In this document: in pieces, positions 21,601 to 28,006 of the stretch | How positions within the stretch are numbered: position 1 is the stretch's first letter | How the letters are laid out: each line of letters opens with the position of its first letter | NCBI GenBank assembly: GCA_036267755.1 | Contig: DATAVK010000106.1 | Span: forward strand, 1-33,946 | Origin: DATAVK01 sp036267755 | GTDB lineage: Bacteria; Actinomycetota; Actinomycetes; JAFAQI01 | Length of the DNA: 33,946 nucleotides | Direction of reading: 5' to 3' | Position numbers and translations under genes: made by a program | Notes under the pieces: generated by a model | What the model was told of the DNA's origin: nothing | What the model saw: the letters and a program-made list of their open reading frames with translations, nothing else | The model's database searches: none

Positions 21601-21617
21601 GGTCACGCGGTGTGACC
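21601..21617. promoter_or_regulatory. Palindrome in the divergent gap before the membrane and HIT-like genes
   Basis: GGTCAC, a 5-base spacer and GTGACC form an exact inverted repeat 22-39 bases upstream of the DUF308/SHOCT start. The size and symmetry suit a dimeric regulator site; none is encoded next to it. The remaining 204-base gap shows only the HIT-like promoter. Confidence 0.35.
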
Positions 21618-21770
21618 TGCCCTCAAGTCAAGCCAAGGGCCGGGTGGAGGCATCACCTGTGGAGGGTGGTCCGTTGCGCACGGCCGCCTGGTATTCGTCG
21701 GTCAGCGATTGCCTGTCCGGTTCGTCGCCGGCGTACTGATGGCCTCGCCGCCCACCGGGTAGGGCCGCAA

Positions 21771-21776
21771 TACCCT
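21771..21776 (+). promoter_or_regulatory. Putative -10 of a leaderless HIT-like gene promoter
   Basis: TACCCT ends 6 bases before the ATG at 21783; the same hexamer and spacing recur before the thioredoxin-TPR gene at 29731. Confidence 0.55.
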
Positions 21777-21782
21777 TCGGTC

Positions 21783-22391
21783 ATGGCTTTGCGTCCTGAC
21801 GAGTTCTACGACCATGCCCTCGCCGCAGCGGATACCGAGCGACGGCTGCCGTTGTCACGTATGACGGGCTGGGACATCAGTCCGTTCGAGGCGGCCGGCC
21901 TGCGGGTCTCGCCACTGCGCCCTCCCGTGCTCCCCGAGCCGGCCCGCCATGGTGAGGACCCAGCGGACTGCGACTCCTGTCGGCGGCGCGACGAGGGGAT
22001 CTGGATCGACGAGCACTGGCGGTTAACGCGGATGACCGGCGTCGGCGTGCCGCTGGTGCTCATGCTCCATCCCCGTGACCACCACGATCTGACGGATCTT
22101 CCCGACGAGCTGTCCGCCGAGCTCGGAGTGTTGACCACCCAGATCGCGCGCCACATCGAGGCACTGCCGCACATCTCACGGGCGCACGTCTACCGCATCG
22201 GTGACGGTGGCGCGCATCTGCACGTGTGGTTCTTCGCTCGACCCGAGGGACAGGCGCAGCTGTACGGATCGTGGCTGGTGGTCTGGGACGACCTGCTTCC
22301 GGAGTACCCGGCGGACGTCGCCGAGGCCGACGCAGCGATCGTGGCCGCCGGCTTGGCCGCGTCGTACGGCGGCCTCATCCCGGCCGGGTAG
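21783..22391 (+). CDS. HIT-like superfamily protein
   Basis: The 202-residue protein carries a HIT-type His cluster in GGAHLHVWFFARP (HLH rather than HxHxH) after a beta-sheet region LVLMLHPRDHHDLTDL. A possible zinc pair CDSCRRRDEG sits near residue 60. HIT proteins hydrolyse or transfer nucleotidyl groups (for example Ap4A); the reduced His motif makes the activity uncertain. The in-frame extension to 21015 covers the opposite-strand membrane gene and is rejected. Confidence 0.8.
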   Translation: MALRPDEFYDHALAAADTERRLPLSRMTGWDISPFEAAGLRVSPLRPPVLPEPARHGEDPADCDSCRRRDEGIWIDEHWRLTRMTGVGVPLVLMLHPRDHHDLTDLPDELSAELGVLTTQIARHIEALPHISRAHVYRIGDGGAHLHVWFFARPEGQAQLYGSWLVVWDDLLPEYPADVAEADAAIVAAGLAASYGGLIPAG

Positions 22392-22399
22392 AACTCTTG

Positions 22400-22416
22400 G
22401 CCGCAGGTCTTGCGGC
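22400..22416. other. Short hairpin after the HIT-like gene
   Basis: GCCGCA and TGCGGC flank a 5-base loop 8 bases after the HIT-like stop. It could be a weak terminator, but no T-run follows. In the rest of the 162-base gap I see nothing certain; a GGAG 5 bases before the next ATG is the ribosome binding site. Confidence 0.35.
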
Positions 22417-22553
22417 GGCTGACGGCCTCGGATAGAACGGGATTGCGTCAGGGTGGGGGCCGTGCACGTCACGACGACGCATGGAGGGAGTTCTCGGGCA
22501 CCCCTTCGACCTGACGTGACCTGGTCGACTATCCCTTTGGTCTTGGAGATGCC

Positions 22554-23189
22554 ATGAGCAGCACCGTTGACTTGAAGTTCGAGGTCGTCGTCATACCGGT
22601 CGCCGACGCCGACCGCGCGAAGGAGTTCTACGGAAACCTCGGGTGGCGGCTCGACGCCGACTTCCCGTTCGACAACGGCTTCCGGGTGGTGCAGTTCACG
22701 CCGCCAGGGTCCGGGATGTCGATCCAGTTCGGGACGAAGATCACGTCCGCAGCACCGGGCTCGGCGCAGGGCCTGTACCTCGTGGTCTCCGACATCGAGG
22801 GGGCCCGCCAGGAGCTGCTCGCCCACGGGGCGAAGGTCAGCGAGACGTTCCATCCGGGCACGCCGGGCGCTCAGTTCCAGCCGGAGGGTGCCGAGAGCCG
22901 CGTAGGCGGCCCTGACCCCAATCACGCGACCTACAGCTCGTTCGCGACGTTCACCGACCCGGATGGCAACGGCTGGCTGCTGCAAGAGGTCACCACCCGA
23001 CTTCCCGGGCGCATCGACGGCAACGAAACGACGTACCCGTCTGTGTCGGCGTTCGCGGATGCGCTGCGGCGCGCGGCGGCCGCCCACGGTCAGCGCGAGG
23101 CACGCATCGGCAAGGCCGACGAGAACTGGCCGGACTGGTACGCCGCCTACATGGTGGCGGAGCAGTCGGGGGCGGATCTGCCCACGTGA
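22554..23189 (+). CDS. VOC (glyoxalase/bleomycin resistance) family protein
   Basis: The 211-residue protein has a VOC domain (LKFEVVVIPVADADRAKEFY, then GLYLVVSDIEGARQELLAHG and FATFTDPDGNGWLLQEV). A C-terminal helix pair follows (ALRRAAAAHGQREARIG and ENWPDWYAAYMVAEQ), shared by glyoxalase-like proteins with a WPDWYA tail. A metal-ligand Glu is probable in WLLQEV; the N-terminal ligand looks like Glu or is lost. The reaction is unknown. It is the first gene of an operon whose next start overlaps its stop (GTGA). Confidence 0.85.
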   Translation: MSSTVDLKFEVVVIPVADADRAKEFYGNLGWRLDADFPFDNGFRVVQFTPPGSGMSIQFGTKITSAAPGSAQGLYLVVSDIEGARQELLAHGAKVSETFHPGTPGAQFQPEGAESRVGGPDPNHATYSSFATFTDPDGNGWLLQEVTTRLPGRIDGNETTYPSVSAFADALRRAAAAHGQREARIGKADENWPDWYAAYMVAEQSGADLPT

Positions 23190-24535
23190 GCGACTACGAC
23201 GTCATCGTCATCGGCGCGGGCTCCCCGGGCGAGCACTGCGCTGGCGCGCTGGCCGCTGGTGGTCTGCGGGTCGCTGTGGTCGAGCGGGAGCTGATCGGCG
23301 GCGAGTGTTCGTACTGGGCGTGCATCCCGTCGAAGACGCTACTTCGACCGGGCGAAGCAGCGCATTCGGCGAACGAGGCGGCGGCGGTGGCGCATGTCGA
23401 CGTGGCGGCGGCGCTGGCCTGGCGGGACTTCCAGGTCTCGAACTACTCAGATGCCGGGCAGGAGAGGTGGCTGGCGGGTGAGGGCATTGCCCTCATCCGC
23501 GGTCAGGGACGGCTTGCCGGCACGGGAACTGTCGAGGTGAACGGCACGCGCTACACCGCGGACAACGTCGTCCTGGCGACGGGGGCGGACCCCGTCATCC
23601 CGCCGATTCCAGGGCTGCGCGAGCTCGAGGGGATCTGGACCAACCGGGAAGTGACCGGCATGAAGTCGGTACCGCGTCGGCTGGTCATCCTCGGCGGCGG
23701 CCCGGTCGGCGTCGAGATGGCGCAGGCGGTCCGTCGACTGGGCGGCGAGGTCGTGGTCGTCGAGGGCGGCCCGCGCCTGCTGGCGCGTGAGGCCGCACCG
23801 CTCGGTGAGGCGCTGGGCGACGTGCTGCAGCGAGAAGGCATCGAGATTCATGTCGGTGTGAAGGCGACGGCAGCCCGACGGGACGGTGACGCCTACGTCC
23901 TCGAGCTCGACAACGGCAAGACGGCGCTAGGCGACCGGCTTCTCGTCGCCACGGGCCGAAGGCCGCGGCTGCACGACATCGGTCTTGAGACCGTGGGTAT
24001 CGCGACCGACGGACGGGCCGTACCCGTCGATGCGCGCCTTCGGGTGGCTGACCGGCTCTGGGCCATCGGCGACGCCACGGGCATCTGGCAGCTGACGCAC
24101 GTCGGCAAGTACCAGGGCGAGGTGGTCGCGGCCAACCTCCTCGGCGAATCCCGGGACGCCAACTACGAAGCGGTCCCTCGGGCCGTGTATACCGACCCCC
24201 AGGCCGCGGCGGTCGGCGAGACCGAGGCGCGCTTCGAGGCCACCGCCTCGCTCCGGGACATCGCGAAGATGGAGACGTACTCGCGTGAGTACGCCAGCAG
24301 TAACGGGTTCCTGACGCTGCTCAGTGACGGCGAACGGCTTGTCGGCGCGTACGCGCTCGGCCCGGAGGCCGGCGATTGGCTGCAGCAGGCGACGTTGGCG
24401 ATCCGCGCCCGCGTTCCACTCGACGTGTTGGTCGACACCATCCAGCCGTTCCCGACCTTCTCGGAGATCTTCAGCCTGGCACTGCTCAGTCTCCGTACGT
24501 CGATCCGTCAAGAGGCCGGGGCGGTGCCGCGATGA
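23186..24535 (+). CDS. FAD-dependent pyridine nucleotide-disulfide oxidoreductase
   Basis: The 449-residue flavoprotein has an N-terminal FAD fingerprint VIVIGAGSPGEHCAG, a redox pair Cys41-x4-Cys46 in IGGECSYWACIPSK, the NAD(P)H Rossmann motif VILGGGPVGVEMAQ and ATG motif LLVATGRRP. The second FAD segment WAIGDATG and a dimerisation domain follow. In dihydrolipoamide dehydrogenases the domain ends HPTxxE; here the corresponding stretch is QPFPTFSE, without the catalytic His, so reductive cleavage of a disulfide substrate would need another proton donor. Mercuric-reductase- or quinone-reductase-like roles are alternatives. GTG start and ATGA end overlaps tie it to its neighbours. Confidence 0.9.
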   Translation: MSDYDVIVIGAGSPGEHCAGALAAGGLRVAVVERELIGGECSYWACIPSKTLLRPGEAAHSANEAAAVAHVDVAAALAWRDFQVSNYSDAGQERWLAGEGIALIRGQGRLAGTGTVEVNGTRYTADNVVLATGADPVIPPIPGLRELEGIWTNREVTGMKSVPRRLVILGGGPVGVEMAQAVRRLGGEVVVVEGGPRLLAREAAPLGEALGDVLQREGIEIHVGVKATAARRDGDAYVLELDNGKTALGDRLLVATGRRPRLHDIGLETVGIATDGRAVPVDARLRVADRLWAIGDATGIWQLTHVGKYQGEVVAANLLGESRDANYEAVPRAVYTDPQAAAVGETEARFEATASLRDIAKMETYSREYASSNGFLTLLSDGERLVGAYALGPEAGDWLQQATLAIRARVPLDVLVDTIQPFPTFSEIFSLALLSLRTSIRQEAGAVPR

Positions 24536-25266
24536 GTCAGCCGGGGGGTGTGCTCGCCGGGCAGACGGTGGTCGTGATGGGCGGGAGCTCCGGGATGGGG
24601 CTCGCCACAGCACGGCTCGCTCACGCCGAGGGAGCCGAGCTGATTCTCACTGCACGCAATCCGGACCGGCTCCGCGAGGCAGCCGGTGACCTAGGTGCAA
24701 GCACCGTCGCCTTCGACTCGCTCGACTTCGACCGGCTCGACCGCTTCTTCGACGAGCTAGCGACGCCGGTCGACCACATCATGGTCACGGGCCCCGGCCC
24801 CTACTACGCACCGCTCGCGGAGTTCGATCTCGAGAAAGGACGTCGCGACGTCGAGTCGCACCTGTGGCTCCAGGTGCAGGTCGCCCGTAACGCGATGTCC
24901 AAGGTTCGCCCGGGTGGTTCGCTCATCTTCATCGGCGGCACCGGCGGCCGGCGGCCGGCGGTCGGTGGCACGCTCATCTCCGCGCTGACGGCGGCACTCC
25001 CTGCACTCGCGAGGAATCTCGCGCTGGAGATCGCACCGGTCCGGGTGAACGTCATCGCGGCCGGCTTCGTCGACACCCCGTTGTCAGCCTCGCTGCTCGG
25101 CGAGCAGCTCGACGAGCGTCGCGCGCAGCTCCGCAAGACGCTGCCGATCGGCCGGGTCGTCGGCTCGGAGGACATCGCCGTACTTGCCATCCACCTGATG
25201 GCCAACACGGCGGTCACCGGGGCGACGTACGACATCGACGGCGGCCAGCAGCTCGTGAACGCGTAG
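24532..25266 (+). CDS. SDR-fold protein lacking the YxxxK catalytic motif
   Basis: The 244-residue protein has the SDR coenzyme loop GGSSGMGLA near residues 17-25, an acidic SLDFD segment for adenine recognition and IDGGQQLVNA at the C-terminus. The usual active-site block should read Ser...YxxxK; here the matching helix is GTLISALTAALPAL, with Ile and Thr at the Tyr and Lys positions. The NNAG motif is also replaced by VTGPGP. It is either inactive or uses another chemistry. The start overlaps the flavoprotein stop (ATGA). An in-frame extension to 24376 is rejected. Confidence 0.87.
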   Translation: MSQPGGVLAGQTVVVMGGSSGMGLATARLAHAEGAELILTARNPDRLREAAGDLGASTVAFDSLDFDRLDRFFDELATPVDHIMVTGPGPYYAPLAEFDLEKGRRDVESHLWLQVQVARNAMSKVRPGGSLIFIGGTGGRRPAVGGTLISALTAALPALARNLALEIAPVRVNVIAAGFVDTPLSASLLGEQLDERRAQLRKTLPIGRVVGSEDIAVLAIHLMANTAVTGATYDIDGGQQLVNA

Positions 25267-25294
25267 GCCGAGAACCGCGGACGAGGGACCCAAG

Positions 25295-26122
25295 ATGCCG
25301 TGGTTTCCGGACTTCGCGAACGCGGCGGAGTTGGCCCGTGAGGCAACCCGCGACTCGGCGTACGCCGATCCGGCCGCGGAGTATCTGCACGCGCTGAACG
25401 ACGGCGAGGCTCGCGGCCTGGAGCGGGCATGGCCAGGTGAGGTGGTGGTCCTGGACCCCCGAGCCGGCGAGATCCGCGGGCATCGTCCGTTGCGGCATTT
25501 CGTCCGCACCAATCATGCGTGGTTCGCCGCGCACGACGCTGCGGTCGAGACGGTGGCAACGACGCGCACCGACGGGCGGGCCGTTCTGGAGCTGCTGGTG
25601 ACGCTGACCGGCGATGACGGTGAGTCGCTCAGCTGGCCGGTGGCTGTGGTCGCCGAATCCTCGAGTGAGGACTCCATCGTGTTCCGCACCTACTGCAGCC
25701 AGTTACCGGTCGCGGGTCGGCGGCCGGTGCGGCCCGCCATCCTGGCTCCCCGTGACGAACATCCGGGGGATGTGGTTGCGGGATATCAGACGGCATTGGA
25801 CATCGGTGATGTGGACGCGATCGTCGGCGCCTTCGGCCCCGACGGCTACTACCGCGAGCCGATCGGTCCGAACCGCGAGCACCGAGGTGCCGCCGAGCTC
25901 CGTGCCTTCTTCACCGAGCGGTTCAGCGACGGCGGGATCGGCATGCAGAGTTGTGCGGTCACCGACGACGGGGTCCGCTGCGCGCTGGAATACAACGCGA
26001 TCCGGTGGGGGAGCCAGACAATGGTCCCGCAGGCCGGACTCGGGATCTACGAACGGGGGGCGGACGGACTGCTGGCAGCGGTGCGCGGCTACGACGACGT
26101 CCTCCCTCCGGCGGGGCGTTAA
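25295..26122 (+). CDS. Tandem NTF2-like (SnoaL-fold) domain protein
   Basis: The 275-residue protein appears to contain two NTF2-fold domains. The first (about residues 20-145) has the AAEYLHALNDGEARGLERAW helix and GHRPLRHFVRTNHAWFA. The second (about 155-270) starts with VAGYQTALDIGDVDAIVGAF, followed by YREPIG and EHRGAAELRAFFTERF. This fold occurs in SnoaL-type cyclases, ketosteroid isomerase relatives and substrate-binding proteins. A GAGGG site precedes the ATG at 25295, 28 bases after the SDR stop, so it is probably the last gene of the operon. Function unknown. Confidence 0.82.
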   Translation: MPWFPDFANAAELAREATRDSAYADPAAEYLHALNDGEARGLERAWPGEVVVLDPRAGEIRGHRPLRHFVRTNHAWFAAHDAAVETVATTRTDGRAVLELLVTLTGDDGESLSWPVAVVAESSSEDSIVFRTYCSQLPVAGRRPVRPAILAPRDEHPGDVVAGYQTALDIGDVDAIVGAFGPDGYYREPIGPNREHRGAAELRAFFTERFSDGGIGMQSCAVTDDGVRCALEYNAIRWGSQTMVPQAGLGIYERGADGLLAAVRGYDDVLPPAGR

Positions 26123-26125
26123 CGC

Positions 26126-26425
26126 TCAGCTTGCAGCCGCCGCGGGGTCGCTCGGGTGTGGTGACAGCGGCGTGACCTCATCGGTTCGCCAGACTCGCAA
26201 CGGCATCGAGGCGAGGACGGCCTCGAGTTGATCCGCGTCCGCTGCGGCGAACAGTCCGATGCTGCGCCATTCGCCGGGCTGCAACGGCGGTCGCCAGAGC
26301 CGGAGCAGATGGCCCTGGGCAGCGAGCTCGCGCGAGTGCTCGGCCTCGCGCCGGCGGATGTCCGCAACGGCTTGCTCCGACGTCCCCTCGGGCACGTGCG
26401 TCGTCATGGTCACGAGAAACTCCAC
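26126..26425 (-). CDS. Muconolactone isomerase-like small protein
   Basis: The 99-residue protein matches the muconolactone delta-isomerase fold: MEFLVTMTTHVPEGTS, an EAEHSRELAAQGHLLRLWRPP helix-turn, WRSIGLFAAADADQLEAVL and a C-terminal PLRVWRTDEVTPLSPHP block. Classical CatC acts in the beta-ketoadipate pathway, but no catB, catA or pcaD lies here, and many such proteins have other roles. GTG 26425 has AGGTAGG upstream, in the 14-base gap after the SixA-like gene, so the two are probably cotranscribed. It converges on the NTF2-like gene. Confidence 0.82.
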   Translation of the reverse strand: MEFLVTMTTHVPEGTSEQAVADIRRREAEHSRELAAQGHLLRLWRPPLQPGEWRSIGLFAAADADQLEAVLASMPLRVWRTDEVTPLSPHPSDPAAAAS

Positions 26426-26439
26426 GGTGCACCTACCTG

Positions 26440-26949
26440 TCAGCTGCGCGGTACGACGAAGAGCCGCGGTGCCACGCCGTCTGGCGGGAACTGCGACCAG
26501 TCGAGGTCTGTATCGAACACCGCGATCGCAGCAGTGGGGAAGGACTCGCCCAGCCTCGCGGTCTCCTCATTGTCGGCGTCGGAGCCGTCGGCGAGGGTCG
26601 CGGCCAGGGCATGCATCGACGGGTTGTGGCCGACCACGGCGACACATTGCTGGTCGTCGCCGACGTCATTCAGCACGTCCAGCAGCGACTCGACGGTGTT
26701 CTCGTAGATCCGGGCGTCGATCGAGGTCGCCGGTTCGGCGCCGAGCCGCGACCTGATCGCCTCCCAGGTCTGCCGAGCCCGAAGCGCCGGCGACACGAGC
26801 ACGAGGTCGGGCACCAGGTCGTGGTCGGCCAGCCATTCGCCCGCGACCTGCGCGTCGCGGACACCGCGAGACGACAACGGACGTTCGGCATCAGACGATG
26901 CTTCGCCGACCGCCTTGGCATGGCGGATCACCAACAGCGTGTGGGCCAT
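26440..26949 (-). CDS. SixA-like phosphohistidine phosphatase
   Basis: The 169-residue histidine-phosphatase-superfamily protein opens with LLVIRHAKAVGEASS, whose His is the phosphate acceptor, followed by RPLSSRGVRDAQVAGEWL, a VLVSPALRARQTWEAI block and the second His in VAVVGHNPSMHAL. SixA removes phosphate from histidine phosphotransfer proteins; the actual substrate here is unknown. A TAAGTT hexamer lies 5 bases before the ATG. It is the first gene of the pair with the muconolactone-isomerase-like gene. Confidence 0.9.
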   Translation of the reverse strand: MAHTLLVIRHAKAVGEASSDAERPLSSRGVRDAQVAGEWLADHDLVPDLVLVSPALRARQTWEAIRSRLGAEPATSIDARIYENTVESLLDVLNDVGDDQQCVAVVGHNPSMHALAATLADGSDADNEETARLGESFPTAAIAVFDTDLDWSQFPPDGVAPRLFVVPRS

Positions 26950-27087
26950 GGGTCAACTTATCGCCGCCGGGCGGGGGCGATGCTCACCGAGTGCGACCTT
27001 CAGTGTCGCGTGAGTGGTTGGTCAGCCTGGGCTATGGCGTCGCGTGGCCGAGGCGATCATGCTCGGGTCGAGGTGAGGGGGGTCACC

Positions 27088-27399
27088 ATGACCGCAGTTC
27101 TTGTTTCGTTCCAGTACGCCGATGACTACGACAGGGATCGCATCGTCCGCGTCGCCAGGGATGCGGCGCCGATGTTCCGGGGGATGCCCGGCGTCGTCTT
27201 CAAGTACTTCACCGTCGACGACTCGACGCGCCGGGCTACCAACATCTATCTCTGGGAGTCGCGGCAGGCTGCCGAGCAGTTCTTCAACGAGGACCTACGG
27301 GCGATGGTGGTCGAGCTGTACGGCGTGGAGCCGGAGATCAGCTACCTGGAGGTTCTGGAGGTCGTGGACAACGCGGCGGTCGGGGCGGCGGCCCACTAG
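27088..27399 (+). CDS. YdhR/ABM-type small protein
   Basis: The 103-residue protein has a ferredoxin-like alpha-beta fold of the antibiotic-biosynthesis-monooxygenase/YdhR type: TAVLVSFQYADDYDRDRIVRV, a PGVVFKYFTVDD strand and NIYLWESRQAAEQFF. Members include mono-oxygenases and proteins of unknown role. A GGTGAGGGGGG stretch precedes the ATG. The 3' end overlaps the MarR gene by 4 bases (convergent). The 138 bases before it contain nothing else I can support. Confidence 0.8.
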   Translation: MTAVLVSFQYADDYDRDRIVRVARDAAPMFRGMPGVVFKYFTVDDSTRRATNIYLWESRQAAEQFFNEDLRAMVVELYGVEPEISYLEVLEVVDNAAVGAAAH

Positions 27400-27902
27400 C
27401 TGAAGTCGCCGGCGACCCGGCGGAACCGGCGCCCGATCGCCGCGAGCTGGGTGAGATCACGTTCGCCGAGACCGAGGTCGGCGAAGACGTCGGTGTTGAG
27501 CGCCTTCGTCGCCTGCTGCGCGACGTCGTTCCCGGCGTCGGTCAGCTCGGCGAGCGTCGCGCGCCGGTCCTGCGGATGCTGGCGTCGGCTGATCAACCCC
27601 TGCTCCTCGAGCTTGTCGACGAGGTTCGTGACGCTCGTCGCGTGCACCTGGAGCCGGTCGCCGATCACTCGAAGCGGCAGCGAGCCGGTGCGGCTGAACG
27701 ACAGCAGCATCAGCAGCTCGTACCGGGCGAAGGTCAGCCCGAACGGCTTCAGCGCGGTGTCGACCTGCGAAAGCATCAGCTGCTGCAGCCGCATGACTGA
27801 GGTGACGGCGACCATGCCCGCCGTCGCATCCTCCCAGCCGCGTGCCGTCCACTGCCGGGCGGCGGCGTCGATCGGGTCGAAGCTCAATGGCTTGCGCGCC
27901 AC
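27396..27902 (-). CDS. MarR family transcriptional regulator
   Basis: The 168-residue winged-helix protein shows the MarR scaffold: a dimerising N-terminal helix (VMRLQQLMLSQVDTALKPFGLT), the LTFARYELLMLLSFSRTGSLPLRVIGDRLQVHATSVTNLVDKLEEQGLI DNA-binding unit in pieces, and the wing RRQHPQDRRATLAELT. Such dimers sense small ligands. The gene starts GTG and is divergent from icmA with a 104-base gap holding an unusual AT-rich stretch, which suggests control of icmA and of itself. From memory, a MarR-type regulator also lies close to icmA in Streptomyces. Confidence 0.92.
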   Translation of the reverse strand: MARKPLSFDPIDAAARQWTARGWEDATAGMVAVTSVMRLQQLMLSQVDTALKPFGLTFARYELLMLLSFSRTGSLPLRVIGDRLQVHATSVTNLVDKLEEQGLISRRQHPQDRRATLAELTDAGNDVAQQATKALNTDVFADLGLGERDLTQLAAIGRRFRRVAGDFS

Positions 27903-27956
27903 GGCGGTTCACCCACTCTCCGCTTAGGCGACAGCGTCGGCGCCGGCACAATCACT

Positions 27957-27986
27957 TGGATGTCATATAGTAGGACGTCCGATCAA
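27957..27986 (+). promoter_or_regulatory. AT-rich icmA promoter and candidate MarR site
   Basis: This is among the most AT-rich stretches of the window. TATAGT at 27966-27971 could be the icmA -10, giving a leader of about 28 bases with GGAGG at 27996-28000. The exact palindrome GGACGTCC at 27973-27980 overlies the expected transcription start and could be part of a MarR operator. No good -35 element is seen. Confidence 0.45.
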
Positions 27987-28006
27987 ATCGAGTGCGGAGG
28001 CACCCC

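Noticed and set aside
21015..22391. 458-residue plus-strand frame ending in the HIT-like gene
   Set aside because: The upstream part is antisense to the DUF308/SHOCT gene; the promoter at 21771 and the ATG at 21783 give a better start.
27088..27902. Toxin-antitoxin reading of the YdhR-like and MarR pair
   Set aside because: The genes are convergent, are recognisable as other families and have no toxin features.
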